A DNA stretch of 64,000 bases from Sapria himalayana (Eukaryota > Streptophyta > Magnoliopsida > Malpighiales > Rafflesiaceae). Positions within the stretch are counted from its first letter, which is position 1. Every line of letters begins with the position of its first letter. A program made the translations under genes and the position numbers. Of this stretch, positions 37,346-50,601 are shown piece after piece. A model generated the notes under the pieces. It did not search any database, was not told the DNA's origin, and saw nothing but the letters and a program-made list of their open reading frames with translations. The stretch covers positions 19,801 to 83,800 of the forward strand of contig JAREIK010012396.1 in NCBI GenBank assembly GCA_029783825.1. Reading direction: 5' to 3'.

Positions 37346-40300
37346 AAATAAAAAAAGAAGAATAAAAGAATTAGAATAATTAGAAGAATGAGAAGAATAG
37401 ATGAATTAGAATAATAAAAAGTATAAGAAGAACTAGAAGAATATGAGTAATAAAAAGAATCAAAAGAATAAAAAGATATGAAGAGTAAGAAAATAAAAAG
37501 AATTAGAATAATAACAAGAATCAAAATAATAAGAAGAATAAAAATAATAAGAATAAGAATAATAATAATAATAATAAAAATATGAAGAATAATAAAAATA
37601 AAAAGATTAATAAGGAGGAATAGTAGAAAAATAAGAATAAGAAAAATAAGAAAAATAAGAAGAATACAAGAAAATAAAGAATATGAAGAATAAGAAGAAA
37701 TAGAAGAAATAGAGAAGTAGAAGAATAAGAAGAATAGGAAGGATATGAAAAATAGGAAGATTGAGAAGAATATGAAGAATATGAAAAATATGAGAATAAG
37801 AAAATAAGAATAATTAGAAGAAATAGAAGAATAAGAAAATATAAAGAAAAAGTAGAATAAATAAATAAAATAAGAAGAAAAAGTTGAATAAGGAGAAATA
37901 AAAAAATAATAATAATAAGAAAAATAAGAATAATAAAAAGAATAAGAACTACATATTTTAAGAAGAATAAGAAGAATACAAATAATAAAAAGAATAAGTA
38001 TAATTAGAAGAATAAAAGAATAATAGAATAAAAGAATAAAAAATAAAATAATAATAATAATTAGAAGAATAAGAAATAAAACAAGAATAAGAAGAATAAG
38101 AAAAATAAAAAGAATAAAAGAATAAGAAGAAGAACAAAAATAATAATAATAATATTATTATTATTAAGAATAATAAGAAGAGTTAGAAGAATAAGAAGAG
38201 AGAAGAAAACAAGAAAATGAAAAAAAAGAAGAATAAGAAGAATATGAAAAATAAGAAGAATAAAAAGAATAAAAAATAAAAATAAGAATATGAAGAATAA
38301 GAAGAAAAAGAAGAAAAGAAAAAATATAAAAAGAAAAATAGAATAAAAATAAGAATAAGTTGTTAAGAGAAATAGAAAATTAGAAAAAAAGAAGAATAAA
38401 AACAAAAAGAAGAATAAGAAGAATAAAAAAAATAACAACAATAAGAAAAATAAGAAGAATAAGATAAAAAAAGAATAAGAAGAATTAGAAAAAAAAAGAT
38501 GAATAAGAAGAATTAGAAGAATTAGAAGAATAAAAAAGAATAAGAAGAAAAAGACAAATAAGAAGAATAACAATAATAATAATAATCAGAAAAATAGAAG
38601 AATAATTAGAATAAAAAGAATAATAAGATTAATAAGATTAATAAGAATAATAAGAATAATAAGAATAAGAAAAAAGAAGAATAAGAAGAATAGAAAGGAT
38701 ATGAAGAATAGGAAGAATAAGAAGAATAGAATAATTCGAATAATAAGAAGTATAAGAAGAATATGAAAATAAAATAAAAATAAAATAAAAATAATAAAAG
38801 AATAAGACGAATAAAAAGAATAATAAATTAATAAAAATAAGAAGAATAAGAAGACTAAGAAGAATAAGATGAAAAAAAAAGAATAATAAGAACAAGAATA
38901 ATAAGAAAAAAAAATAATAAAAATAAGAACAATAAAATAATATAATGTATAAGATGAATAAAAAAAATAAGAAGAATAGGATGGTTATGAGAATAGGAAA
39001 TATAATAAGAATGAGTAAATACAAGAATAATAAAAACATGAATAATTAGAAGAATTAGAAGGATAAAAAATAGTAGAAAAAAGAAAAAGAAGAATAATTA
39101 GAACAAGTAGAATAAAAAAAATAAAAAGAAAAGATGAAGAAGGAGAAAAAGACTAATAAGAATAATAACAAGAAAATAAATAGAAGAATAAGGAATAACA
39201 AGAATAAGAAGAATAAAAAAGTATAAGTAGAATTAGAAGAATAAAAAAATACAAGAATAAGAAGAATAAAAGATTAAAAAGTATAAAAAATAAAAATATT
39301 ACATAATAAGAAGTAAAAGATAATAAAAGAATAAGAAATTAAAAAGAATAAAAAAAAAAATAAAATAATAATATGAAGAATAAGAAGAGTGAGGAGAATA
39401 AGAGAGTAGGAAATAAGAAGAGAAAGAAGAAAAGCAAAAAATGTAAAAAAAATAATAATAATAATAATAATAATAAGTATAAGAAGAATAAAATAAAAAG
39501 CAGAATATTAATAATAAGAATAAAAGAAGAAAAAGAAAAAAATCAAAAAAAGAAAATAAATAAAAATAAGAATAATAAGAAATAGAAAATTAGAAGAATG
39601 AGAAGAATAAAATAAAATTAGAAAAAGAAGAATAAGAACATAAGAAGAATAAAGATAATAAAAGAATAAGAAAGTAAGAAAAAAAAGATGAATATAAGAA
39701 TAAGAAGTATGAGAAGAATAAAAAAAGAATAAGATAAATAAGAAGAATAAAAATTAAAATTAAAATAATAATAATAAAAAAAAATAAAAGAATATGTATA
39801 ATAAATAGAATAAGATGAACAATAAGAAATAATAAAAAAAAATTAATATAATAAAAGAATAGAAGATATGAAGAATAGGAAGGATCTATAGAATAAGAAA
39901 GATAAGAATAATAAAGAATTAAAAGAAAATAATAATAATAACAAAAAGAAGAATATTAAGAATAATAAGAATAACAAGAATAAGAATAATAAAAAGAATA
40001 TAAATATAAGAATAAAAGAAAGAGAATAAGATGATAGGAAGAATAAAAAAATAAAATAATAAAAGAATATTAAGAATAAGAAGAATAAATGATAGAATAA
40101 ATAATAAGAATAAGTAGAATAACAAAATAGATAAGAATAATAAAATAATAAGAATAATAAGAATAATAAGAATAATAAGAATAATATGAATAATAATAAC
40201 AATCAGAAAAATAAGAAGAATAAGTAAAATAAAAGAATAAGTAGAATCATAAGAATAGAAGATAAAAAAATAAGAAGAATAAGAAAAATAAAGTTTAAGA

Positions 40301-41239
40301 AGAAAGAAGATAGAAGAATATGAAGAATATGAAGAATATGAAGATATAAAGAATAAGAAGAATAAGAAGTATGAGAAGAATAAGAAATAATAATAATAGA
40401 AAGAATAAAATAATAAGAATAATAAGAATAATAAGAAAAGACGAATAATAAAAATAAAATGAATAATAAGAATAAGAATAATAAGAAGAATAAAATGAAT
40501 ATGAAGAAAGAAAAATAGAAGAATAAGAAGAATAAGAAAAATAAGAAGGAATAAAAAAAATAAAAAGAAGAAATAAGAAGAATAAGTAAAATAAGAAAAA
40601 ATAAAGAATAGTAGAATTAGAAAAATAATAAGAATTAGAAGAATATAAAGCATAAGAAGAATAAAAAAATAAGAAGAATAGGAAGGATATAAAGAATAGG
40701 AAAATAGAGGAAAAATAAGAAAAATAGAAAAAATACGAAAAATAAGAATAATTTAGAAGAATTAAAAAAATAATAAAAAATAGAAGAATTATAAGAATAT
40801 GTAGAAAAAGTGGAATAAAGAAAAAAAATAAGAAGAAAAAGTTGAATAAGGAGAAAAATAATAATAAGAATAATAAGAAGAATAAGATAAATTAGAAGAA
40901 TATGAAATAAAAATAATAAGAATAATAAAAAACTAAGAAGAAAAAAAAATAAATAATAAAATTACAAGAATAAGAAGAATAGGAACAATAAAAAGAATAA
41001 AATGAATAAGAAGAATAAGAAAAATAATAATTATTAAAAGATTAAGAACTAAAAGAAGAATAAGAAAAATAAAAAGAATAAAAAGAATAAGAAGAAAAAA
41101 TAATAATAATAATAATAATAAATAACCTGAAGAATAAGAAGAGTAAGAAGAATTAGAAGAGAAATAATTAAAAAATGAACAAAATGAAGAATAATATGAA
41201 TAAGAAGAATAAAAAAAAAAAAGAAAAGGAAAAATATGA

Positions 41240-41880
41240 ATAATAAGAATAAAAAAAAGAAAAGGAGAAAAGAAAAAAAAAGTAAAGAAGAAAAAGAAGA
41301 AAGAGAAGAAAGAGTAGACATAGAAGAAATAGAAGAAGGAGAGAAAGAGAAGAAAGAGAAAGGAGAGGAGAAGGAGAAGATGGGAAGAAGGAGTAGAAGG
41401 AGAAGAAGAGAGAATGAGAAGAAAGAGAGAAGAGAAGAGGAGAGAAGTGAAGAAGGAGAAGAAGGAGAAGAAGGTGAAGAAGGAGAAGAATGAGAAGAAT
41501 GAGAAGAATGAGAAGAAGGAGAAGAAGGTGAAGAAGAGAAGAAGAGAAGAAGGAGAAGAAGGAGAAGAATGTGAAGAGGAGAAGAATGTGAAGAAGGAGA
41601 AGAATGAGAAGAAGAGAAGAAGGTGAAGAAGGGAAGAGGTGAAGAAGGAGAAGAATGAGAAGAATAGAAGAAATAGAAGAAAGAGAAGAAGAGAAGAAAG
41701 AGAAGAAAAGAAGAAAGGAAGAAAAGAAGAAAAGAAGAAAAAGAAGAGAAGAAGAGAAGAGAAGAAGAAGAAAGAGAAGAAAGAAGAAGAAGAAGAAGAA
41801 GAAGAAGAAAGAGAAGAAGAAGAAAAGAAGAAGAAGAAAAAGAGAAGAAGAAGGAGAAGAAGAAGAATAAAAAGAAAGAA
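41240..41880. repeat. GAA/GAG polypurine sub-block
   Basis: Here the satellite changes to GAAGAA, GAAGGA and GAGAAG words and T almost disappears. From 41,675 to 41,867 (193 nt) the + strand is purine without interruption. Frames on + read as E/K/R runs and on - as S/F/L runs. None is a credible gene. Confidence 0.88.
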
Positions 41881-42419
41881 AAGAAAAAAAGAAGAATAAG
41901 AAGAACAAGAAAAATTAGAAGAATAATAAGAATAAAAAAAAAAGAATAAGAAGAATAAGAAGAATAAGAAGAAATATGATAATAAAAAAATAAGAAGAGT
42001 GACAAGAAAAAGTTGAAAAATAAGAATAAGAATAATAAGAAGACTAATAAAAGTATAAAAAAAAGATGAATATGAAGAATAAAAATTATAAAAATAAAAA
42101 TAATAAGAAAATTAAGAAGAATAAGTAGAATAAAAAGAATATGAAGAATAATAATAATAATAATACTAAAATAAGAAAAAAAAAGAATAAGAATGATATG
42201 AAGAATATGATGGATATGTAGAATAAGAAAAATAAGAAAAATAAGAAGAATAAGAAGAATAGAAGAAATAGAAAAGAGAATAATAAAAATAATAAGAAGA
42301 ATAATTAGAATAATAAGAATAACAAAAAATATAAGAATAAGAAGAATAAGAAGAATTATAAAAATATTTTAATAAAATGAATTAGAAGAATAAGAATAAT
42401 AGAAAAATAAAAAGAATAT

Positions 42420-42550
42420 GAAGAATAATAAAAATAATAAAAATAATAAAAATAATAAAAATAATAAAAATAATAAAATAATAAAAATAATAAAAAATAA
42501 AAAATAATAAAAATAAAAAAATATAAAAAATAATAAAAAATAATAAAAAA
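42420..42550. repeat. Homogenised ATAATAAAA sub-block
   Basis: About 130 bp of nearly perfect 9-bp units (ATAATAAAA), degrading at the right side. It is more regular than the surrounding array, pointing to recent local expansion. Confidence 0.8.
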
Positions 42551-43408
42551 TAAGAAGAATACTACGAATAAGAAGAATAAATAGAATAATAATAATAATA
42601 ATAATAAAACAAATTATAAAAGAATAAGAATAAAAAGACTAATAATAAGAATAAGATAAATAATAAGAATATGAAAAATAAAAAGAATAAGAAAATATAA
42701 AAAATAAAAGTATAAGAAGAATAAGTAAAATAAAAAGATTAAGAAGAATAAAAAGAATAAAAAGAATAAAAAGAATAAGAAAAATTAGAAGAATAAGAAG
42801 AATTACATGAATAATATGAATAAGAAAATAAGAAGAAAAACAAAAATATGAAGAATAAGAAGAAAAAGATTAATAAGAAGAATTATTAAAATAAGAAGAA
42901 TAAGAAAAATTAAGAAGAATAAGTAAAAAAATAAGAAGAATATGATGAATAATAAGAATAAAATAAGAAAAGAAGAAAAAGAAAAAAACAGAATAAAAAG
43001 AAGAATAAGAAGAAAATGAACAAAAAAAAAGAAAAAGAACAAAAAAATAAAAAGAACAAAAAGAAAAAAATGAAGAATAAAAAGATTAAAAAGAAAAAGA
43101 AAAATTAGAAGAAGAATAAAAAAAAAGAAAAATAAGAATAAGAATAAGAAGAATACGAAGAATAAGAAAATAAGAAGAAATTGAAGAATTTGAAGAATAA
43201 GTAGAATAAGAAGAATTAGAAGACTTAGAAGAAATAAAAGAAAAATAAGAATAAGAAAAATAATAAGAATATTAAGAATAACAATAATAAGAAAAATAAG
43301 AGAATATGTGGAATAACAAAAATTTGAAGAATAAGAACATTAAGAAGAATAAGATGAATAATAAAAATAATAAGAATAAGAAGAATATGAATAATAAAAA
43401 CACATAAA

Positions 43409-43860
43409 CACTATACCAAATTATCTGTTTCGCAATGAAAACTTAGCTAGGAAAAATTCCTAGCTAATTTGCGAGGGATTAACTAGGGAATAGCAAGAGT
43501 TAGATTTTACATTGAATCACAAATTTGTGATGGAATTGTGACCCAATTAGATATGGAACTTTTGATTAAAAATTCCCCTATTTAATTTTATTTTAGATTT
43601 TCATGCAAAATATGGCATCAATTTTATTAATGTATTTAGCAGTGGATTTTCTCTAGCTAATTAGATTGAGACAAAATCCATCACTAAATAATTATCACAA
43701 ATTTCTTTTTATAATTTTTTATTAATTTCAAGCGATATGTCCTTACATAAAAATTGTCACAACATATATGCATTTAGCTAGGAAATTTCACTAGCTTTTT
43801 GGCTTGGAGATTATTTCCGTAGCTAGTCTATACTGATTTTTTTTAATTTTTATATATTAT
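43409..43860. repeat. CACTA left end with subterminal palindromes
   Basis: The CACTA start (43,409) is followed by a perfect inverted repeat with 11-bp arms TTAGCTAGGAA/TTCCTAGCTAA around a 3-nt spacer (43,443-43,467), and a perfect 14-bp palindrome TCACAAATTTGTGA (43,517-43,530). The motif recurs near 43,787 (TTAGCTAGGAAATTTCACTA). Confidence 0.65.
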
Positions 43861-44860
43861 TTGTTTAATATTTGATGTAATTTTGTATATTAAATGTTTT
43901 GCATGGTCTAGGGATGAGCGATCCTTAAAAAGGACACATATCCTCATATAATTATAATAATATGATATTATAAATAAATACTTTCTAAAATATATATATT
44001 CGAATAAAAAATTATATTAATAATTTCTAAAATAACTATTTTAATGATTATAAATTTTAAAAAATTCGCAAAATTTTTTCTAAAATTTTTAATTATGAAA
44101 TTTAAATTTTTGTATTAAAAAACATTAAATAATTAATTCTTTAATTATATTCATTTTTTAAGATGTCTTAATAAATAAATTATAGTACATAAAATTTTCT
44201 GCTAATAAAAAGCTAAAATAATTAAATGTGTGATTAAATAAAAAATATTTATAAAAATATCTGAATTAATGAATAAACAAGTAAATATTTATATTATTTA
44301 AAGCTAAAAATAATATTTTTTATGATTATAGGAAACTTTTAAAAAAATAATTTATATAAGATTTAAAATTTTTGAATTATAAAATAAATTTCAAATTTTT
44401 ATAAAATTTAAATGAAAATAAATTGATTGTTAAAGATAAATACATAGATATTTTAATTACATAAGAATTGATGCTTTAAAAAATATCTCCATGTGGTTAT
44501 TAAAAAAACACTTGAAGTATCTTTATAGTTTTTAAAAGGAGTTATTTAATCCATTTATAATATTTATTTGTCCTAAAAAAATTAAATTTGCCTCTAAGCA
44601 GATTTAATCCATGTTTTATTTTTTGTCCTTGCTGAAATTTATAAGAATTAAACATTTGAGTAAGATTTTTACTATTAGATTTTTAATATTCCATTTTTAT
44701 TAAAATAATAAATATAACTTTTTTAATGATTTTCTCACTTTAAGTAATTTTGGAATTTTAATAATTATAAATTATATCAAATAATATGAAATTTTATGCT
44801 TTAAAATTATTTCATATTATATTCATTAAAAATAATATGAATTATTAAAATGTATAACTA

Positions 44861-44892
<32 letters not shown>

Positions 44893-45627
44893 CTTTTTTT
44901 ATAATATCATATATTATTTTTATTTATGAAATAATATTATAATTTATCCATAAACTATAAATAATATGAAATGTTAAATTTTGTATAGTTATACATTTAT
45001 ATATTTATTTATGGTTATATTAAAATAATATGTTTTTAATTTATGAACTAATATCAAAATTTAATTACTAATTATCAGTTTTCATGGTTATAGTAATATT
45101 TGTTTTCTTCATTTTTATAGCCATTAATAAATTTTTTTATTTATAAAATTAATTTCATTAATTAATAAATAATATTACAAAAATTAAATATTACAATTTT
45201 CAATAATTAGTAAACCATACATTTATTTTATTATGAAATAATTTCATTTCTGGTGAAATAAAAATGTATTTACTTTTTTTAATTTTAATTAATAATTTTA
45301 TAATTTTTTTTTACTTTTTAATTTGTCTCTTTTTTTCTATATATTTACTTCCATTTTTTTTATTTGAGTTTTCTTGATATATAAAAATGCTAGGGCCTAG
45401 GCATTCAAACACTTAAATAATTTTTCTTATCTTGCGAGAAAGAATAATCTCAGTGTTTCAAGTCAATAGAGTTTTCAAAAATTGGTAATTATGCTTGTTA
45501 AATGCTTAAATCTACATGACAGTTGGATGACATTATGAATTTTACTAGAAATTAAATGTCTTCTTCTCGGATTCATGACTTAATGGTTTAGGTTGCATTT
45601 TTATGTTCTTTGACGTGGCTAATCAAA
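43861..45627. other. A+T-rich interior of the CACTA-like element, no gene recognised
   Basis: About 1.8 kb very rich in A/T with a TA microsatellite near 44,862-44,886. No frame resembles a protein family. Confidence 0.6.
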
Positions 45628-46035
45628 GCTTCATATAAGGAACCAGTTAGTAGTGCAATAATAGATGCATGCATCCATGTCACTAATAATGGCAGAGTAA
45701 CAACTAATAGAAAAGTAAGCACCATGCAAGTACTAATTCATCTCTCTCCAAACTCCTTGATAGTTTTCTACCTGTTTGTTGATTCACATCCTAATCTTCA
45801 ATTTATATGTATTCTTCATCTTCACGCTAAATGATACCTTAAATCATCATGATCAGCTTAAGGTATGAATCATTTTTATGCTATACAGGTCTTCTTCATC
45901 CCTATAACTATAATTACCATCATTCTATATAGTTGGGAGCTAATAGTTCTGAAGATGCTGCTAGATGGATTCGTTCTCTACAGAGTGATGTATTAAAAAA
46001 GTGCCCAAATCAACACGACCTGGCGGCAGATATAT
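45628..46035 (+). pseudogene. EDR2-like protein pseudogene, PH-domain exons
   Basis: EDR2-like proteins have a PH domain, a START lipid-binding domain and DUF1336. Arabidopsis EDR2 is a negative regulator of powdery-mildew resistance. One exon (about 45,628-45,714) reads EPVSSAIIDACIHVTNNGR followed by NRK and a GT donor. After an intron, the next exon opens at the AG at 45,888 with VFFI, the residues expected to follow. A 1-base shift and an in-frame TAG then precede LGANSSEDAARWIRSLQSD, the PH C-terminal helix. Retained splice sites show this copy came from genomic DNA. It breaks off near 46,035 where NUP93 begins. Confidence 0.82.
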
Positions 46036-47493
46036 TTTTGCTTGATGAAGCAAGAAATGTAGCATAGTCATCTCATGCTTCCCAAACAATTTGCTCCACT
46101 GTTGACCAAAATGGATTAACATTGGGAGCATGGTTCATGCAGCAATTTCTGCTTCAAGAGAATGTGAAAGTTGCTGAGAGTGATGGACTTTGCAGGATGA
46201 ATATCATGAGATAGAAAAAATCATTGCTCTATGCTCTATTATCTGGTTGTCACCGTCTAATTGATCATTTACCAAGAGATCTACCAACATTATTCAATAC
46301 TATAAAAGATTTTTTGTGGGTCAAATTATCAGCAAATCACGATCCTCTTAGTGGATCTTCAGCCACTGCCTTTCATGAAGGACACATACCATATAGTTTG
46401 GAAGACATGTAGGCTTATTTTAACAAATTCGAGCCTTCATACTAGACCAAAAATGGCAAGGACACTCTAGTCTACCCATATGTGCTACTTCTAAGCATAT
46501 TGTTATGGTCCAATGTCATCTATTTTTCCAAAGAAGCTGAAGACGAGGATATAATATCGATGTTGCCCACATATCAATTGTGTTGGTTGACTGTGGAGTT
46601 CTTTCTGAGGGTGCAGAATTGTAAAGAAAATAGGAGTGATGGATGCTCATGCAAAGGCCTCAAGCCTAATCAAGTGATATGGTGATGGATTTTACGTAAT
46701 GGGGATCATGCAATGACATTGAAAGAGGTACCATGGATCAGAAAAGAAAGAGAGGTTTGATGTTTAAGCAACTACTTTCTAAGTTGTCGTTGCGGGATGG
46801 TGGTGGTGTTTATCTTACTTGGTCAGAGAGGTGCTAGCGAGGAAGGTGAAGGTATGGTTTTTTCTTGAATTTAGTTCTAGGTAGAAGTTTCTTCTTGAAG
46901 CTATGCACCAGTAGTAACAAGCTAGTTTTTATGACAAATCTATTGAATCTTGAAGAGAGTTGGAGCATTCTCTTTGGCACTAGTGCTACTAAAATGTGCC
47001 TTTCTAAAGCAAATTGTGCCCTAACACATGGCAGACTTGATAGTGAGAGCTGGGTTGCTGGTCTTATTCAGTCTAGAAATGAGATTTTGGAGACTAACAA
47101 GTATTACCCTGATGCAAGTACCCAGGAGAGGGAACTTATTTTAGAGCAAGAAACTATGCTGAGGTAGCTGGAGGCAATGCTCTCGGTGTACAAGTTGGAA
47201 AAATTAGGACGTCATGCATATGCTTTGAGAGAAGTAACTAGATTGCCATTTCTTCCCTTTGATCCTCCCATTGCAGATGTGGCCAGTAATGTGCATTAGA
47301 ATGATGTGTTGTCTCTTCATGCTCAAGCATGCATGCTTAACCTTATGAAAATTACTCTTATATATCTCAACAGTGTCACGATTCTGATGGATCACCTAAA
47401 GCTGTCAGAGACAAGATTGAGATGTTCCTTGCAAACAATTTGAGCCAGAATTGGCCTCATGATTTATATGACAAGGTTGCTCAGAGTTTGTGA
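46036..47493 (+). pseudogene. NUP93 (nuclear pore inner-ring protein) 3'-half pseudogene
   Basis: NUP93 is a scaffold nucleoporin of the pore's inner ring. The similarity begins at DEARNVA (46,044) and runs to a native-looking end: WPHDLYDKVAQSL, TGA at 47,491. Clear segments are RDLPTLFNTIKDFLWVKLSA, NKFEPSY, GKDTLVYPYVLLLSI, SKEAEDED, MDQKRKRGLMFKQLLSKL, CALTHGRLDSESWVAGLI, NEILETNKYYPDAS, QLEAMLSVYKLEKLGRHAYA and REVTRLPFLPFDPPIADVAS. Several stops and frameshifts and a loss of about 20 codons near 46,728 disable it. Segments follow one another without intron-sized gaps, compatible with a retrocopy, but I cannot verify where the parent's introns are. It sits between two EDR2-like parts. 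Confidence 0.85.
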
Positions 47494-47529
47494 AAATTTT
47501 TTAGCTATTGATTATTTTCTAACCTATTT

Positions 47530-47811
47530 TCTCTATCTCTCTCTCCCCCTCCCTCCCCCTCTCTCTCTCTCTCCCTCTCTCTCTCTCTCCTCCTCCCTCT
47601 CTCTCCCACTCTCTATCCCTCCCTCTCTCTCTCTCTCATATATATATATATAATATCTCTCTCTCTCTACTCTCTCTCTCACTATCTCTCTCGCTCTCTC
47701 ACTATCTCTCTCGCTCTCACTATCTGTCTCTAGCTCTCTCTCTCTTAGCATGCTCTCACTCCCTCTCTTGTTTTCTCTTGCCTTCTCTCTCTCATACTCT
47801 TTTCCCACTCT

Positions 47812-47882
<71 letters not shown>

Positions 47883-47885
47883 GCT
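47530..47885. repeat. CT (TC)n microsatellite
   Basis: About 350 bp of nearly pure pyrimidine CT repeats, with a short TA run at 47,638-47,652. It follows the NUP93 end by about 40 bp and precedes the next EDR2-like exon. Confidence 0.95.
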
Positions 47886-48089
47886 CTATCTCACATTGCT
47901 ACTTAGCTAACAAAAGGGTGGTCATAAAAAATATTTTGTTGTATTTTTGTTTTGAACTTAAAAAAATGGCCCCCTTAAGGTATGTTTTGAACAACATTTC
48001 CATGTATTTGTACTCTTCTTGGATACATAGTGTTTCTTCTTCAGGTTGTGTGTTTCAAAGAGGATTAGCCATAAAAGATATGTAGAATG

Positions 48090-49279
48090 TTCCACGAGAT
48101 TTCATGCAAATGCAATGATATCTGATGTGATTGCACCCTCTCCATGGAAAATATTTGGTTGTTATAATGGCAATATCTAGCCTTTTTTACAACTCCTAGC
48201 ATGTTTTCAAAGTGGCTGTGAGTTTAAATTATGCTAAGTAATAGCACCAAACATTATAGGGTTGTGACTTTTCAAGGAAGCAAAGGATTGGGGCAATCAT
48301 GGGGAGTAAGTTTAAGTTCCGAGAACTGTGGTTCGTAGCTTGTTTGCTTCATCTTTCAAAGTGAGAAATTTTGTTTCTAGCATTGGGATGATCATCTACT
48401 ATAATGGCTATTGGTGTTGTTGATGGGACTTGCGAAGCCATTTTCCAAACTCTCATGTTTTTGGGTTCTTCGAGATTTGAGTAAGGTTCTTCTTTATAAT
48501 TTTTTGTCTTCCTAAAATTTTCTTAACTTCTTGATAGAAAACTGATCTATATTTTTCTAGTTGATGGGACTTCTGTTTCTACCAAGGCACCATGGAGGAG
48601 CTTGATGGGCACAATATTAATCACAAGCAGTTGTACAATGAATAGCTTCCTGGTTAAATGAACAATTATTGTTAATGAGTTGTAAAGTTAAAAAAACACA
48701 AGCTATATCTCTACCAACATAATCTTGCTTGATAGAATCACCATAAAATTTATAAAGTTATTTACTTAGTATATTTACACTCATAAGTTATAATGATAAT
48801 AAATAAAAATATTTTATTTATTTATTAATTCAAGTTATTACCAAACATTCACTAAATATGTTAATTATCCATTTGGTTGAATTTAATTTCTTTACAAAGT
48901 GGGCTTTTAGTTTGCATTTAATTTGTTATTTTAGCTATATCTCAAACCATAATGTACTATGTGTATATGTTTATGGGTTTTCTTAATCTCAAGTTTGGTT
49001 TGTATAATGTGTGATTTTAATTAGTTAATTAACTAGACCCTCCACTTGTAGGGGTATGGAACCAAGAGATCTATTGATCCGGCGATATTGGCAAAGGGAA
49101 GAAGATGGAACTTATATTATAGTAATGCATAAATAAATTTTTGATTTTCATGGAAATTTTTAACATTTATTTTGTGAATTTGATACCTCTATTTTGGTTG
49201 TCTTTGCAGTTATTCAATATCATTGATGATTCACAAAAATATACTCCACAAAAGGACTACATTAGAGCATGCCTTAAAA
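48090..49279 (+). pseudogene. EDR2-like protein pseudogene, START-domain exons
   Basis: Five exon-like pieces in family order: about 48,100-48,171 with FHANAMISDVIAPSPWKIF; 48,259-48,306 with a TGA in GL*LFKEAKDW; 48,381-48,480 with HWDDH, a 1-base shift, then IMAIGVVDGTCEAIFQTLM; 48,561-48,652 with FCFYQGTMEELDGHN and HKQLYNE followed by a stop; and 49,052-49,130 with RDLLIRRYWQREEDGTYII. A sixth, 49,210-49,279, gives TPQKDYIRACLK before a GT. Most pieces are bordered by AG or GT at the expected points. This covers the START domain up to the C-terminal core, but stops make it nonfunctional. Confidence 0.85.
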
Positions 49280-50601
49280 GTAATGTAGGCAACCTTTTTT
49301 GTAACTTTAGCTCTAAATGTATTTGTTTAGAGAAATCTCAACCTAAAGTTTTACTTTCACCTTAATTCACAAGAAAATGCTATTGAACTAAGATATAAAG
49401 ATGATTGACTCAACATTGGGTGTTAGCTTTAACTAACATTTACTAATCCTTGGGTGGTAGGATTAGAAGGATGAGAAATTGCATATAGGTATTTTGGTAT
49501 ATTATTTTCATTGCATATATTATCTTTTACAAAGGTGTTGTGTAATTAAATAAATACTAATATTAGTTTCATAATAACTTTGAAGTTAAATTTTTTTATG
49601 AATGAATAATATATTAAGATGATTTATCACTTGAGAAATTTTTGTATTACATATTCTCTTCAAACATAGTTTCTTTAAAGTTATCGGGTAAAATTGTTGA
49701 GATACTTATCTTTTTTAATTTATCTTGTTAAAGTGAGAGCCTTGCGTACTTGGGTGTGAATGCGATTTCCATATCTATCTTATCTTATCCTAATATATGG
49801 AAGCATTTACAATATGAATGCTAAATAAGAAAACAAATTGTACCAGTATATTATCTTGGCAGTCTTACTTCAAAAGATTGAAGAGATCATGCATGATAAA
49901 TCTTGAATTCGAGACTTACTTTTTTAGAGTTGGACTGATTTTGGGCATTGCATAAAGATGTGATTATCTTAGAAAACAAAATATGACTATTATAACATTT
50001 AAATAAGTCATGAAATTGAAGACCAAATGGATGAACATATTCATCCATTATTTGAATTCCACAAGAATTTGAAAATTGGATTTGAAAATATATCATTATA
50101 ATTGATAGTTACTTATAAATTACTATAAACTCTTAGGAAATCTCTCATTATAGAGATTGTTTGATAAATGTGTAAAATAAATGTTTTAAATATTTATGCC
50201 TAAGTATATTCCATACTACTTCATTAAGATTTTTAAATCCGAAATGAGATTATTAATCATACATTATTTTATATCATCAAATCATGCTCCCCTTCAATTC
50301 TATCCAATCATACACAACCTAAAGAGTAACGAAAGCATTAGAAGAGCTTATACAAGCTACCATTTTTCTAATCATGCTTTACCTGGTGTGATAGTTTCTA
50401 TTAATGTATTAGAATGGATCTAACTTAAATGACATGGACTCATTGAGATTTTAATTTAGAGATTTTGGAAACTATATATCCGTCCGTCATTAGCATGCTC
50501 TATAACTATTCGTATGCTTGAAAGGGTAGCAGGTAGCAAAAATGGTTCATTTCTCTGCACTCACACATTGTTTTTTTTTGACTAAATACTACCTTTTTCA
50601 G
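49280..50601. other. Long A+T-rich intron-like stretch of the EDR2-like copy
   Basis: 1.3 kb between the ACLK exon and the LRELFRA exon. I see no gene. In intact relatives a short piece encoding the end of the START domain would be expected here, and I cannot find it, so it may be deleted or too decayed. Confidence 0.5.

Larger units (their letters stand above)
37346..43408. repeat. AAGAAT-type satellite array, block 8 (longest)
   Basis: About 6 kb of AAGAAT/AAT words without any LINE insert. It holds two compositionally distinct sub-blocks, a GAA/GAG block at 41,240-41,880 and an ATAATAAAA block at 42,420-42,550. It ends at the CACTA boundary. Confidence 0.92.

Noticed and set aside
41049..42005. 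Ser/Phe/Leu-rich minus-strand frame and Glu/Lys-rich plus-strand frames over the polypurine block
   Set aside because: Purine-only DNA cannot encode stops on the minus strand; the composition is that of the repeat, not a protein.
46036..47493. Functional NUP93 gene
   Set aside because: Several in-frame stops, frameshifts and a missing 20-codon piece, and only the 3' half is present.
47533..47808. R/E-rich minus-strand frame over the CT repeat
   Set aside because: It decodes the CT microsatellite and has no independent support.
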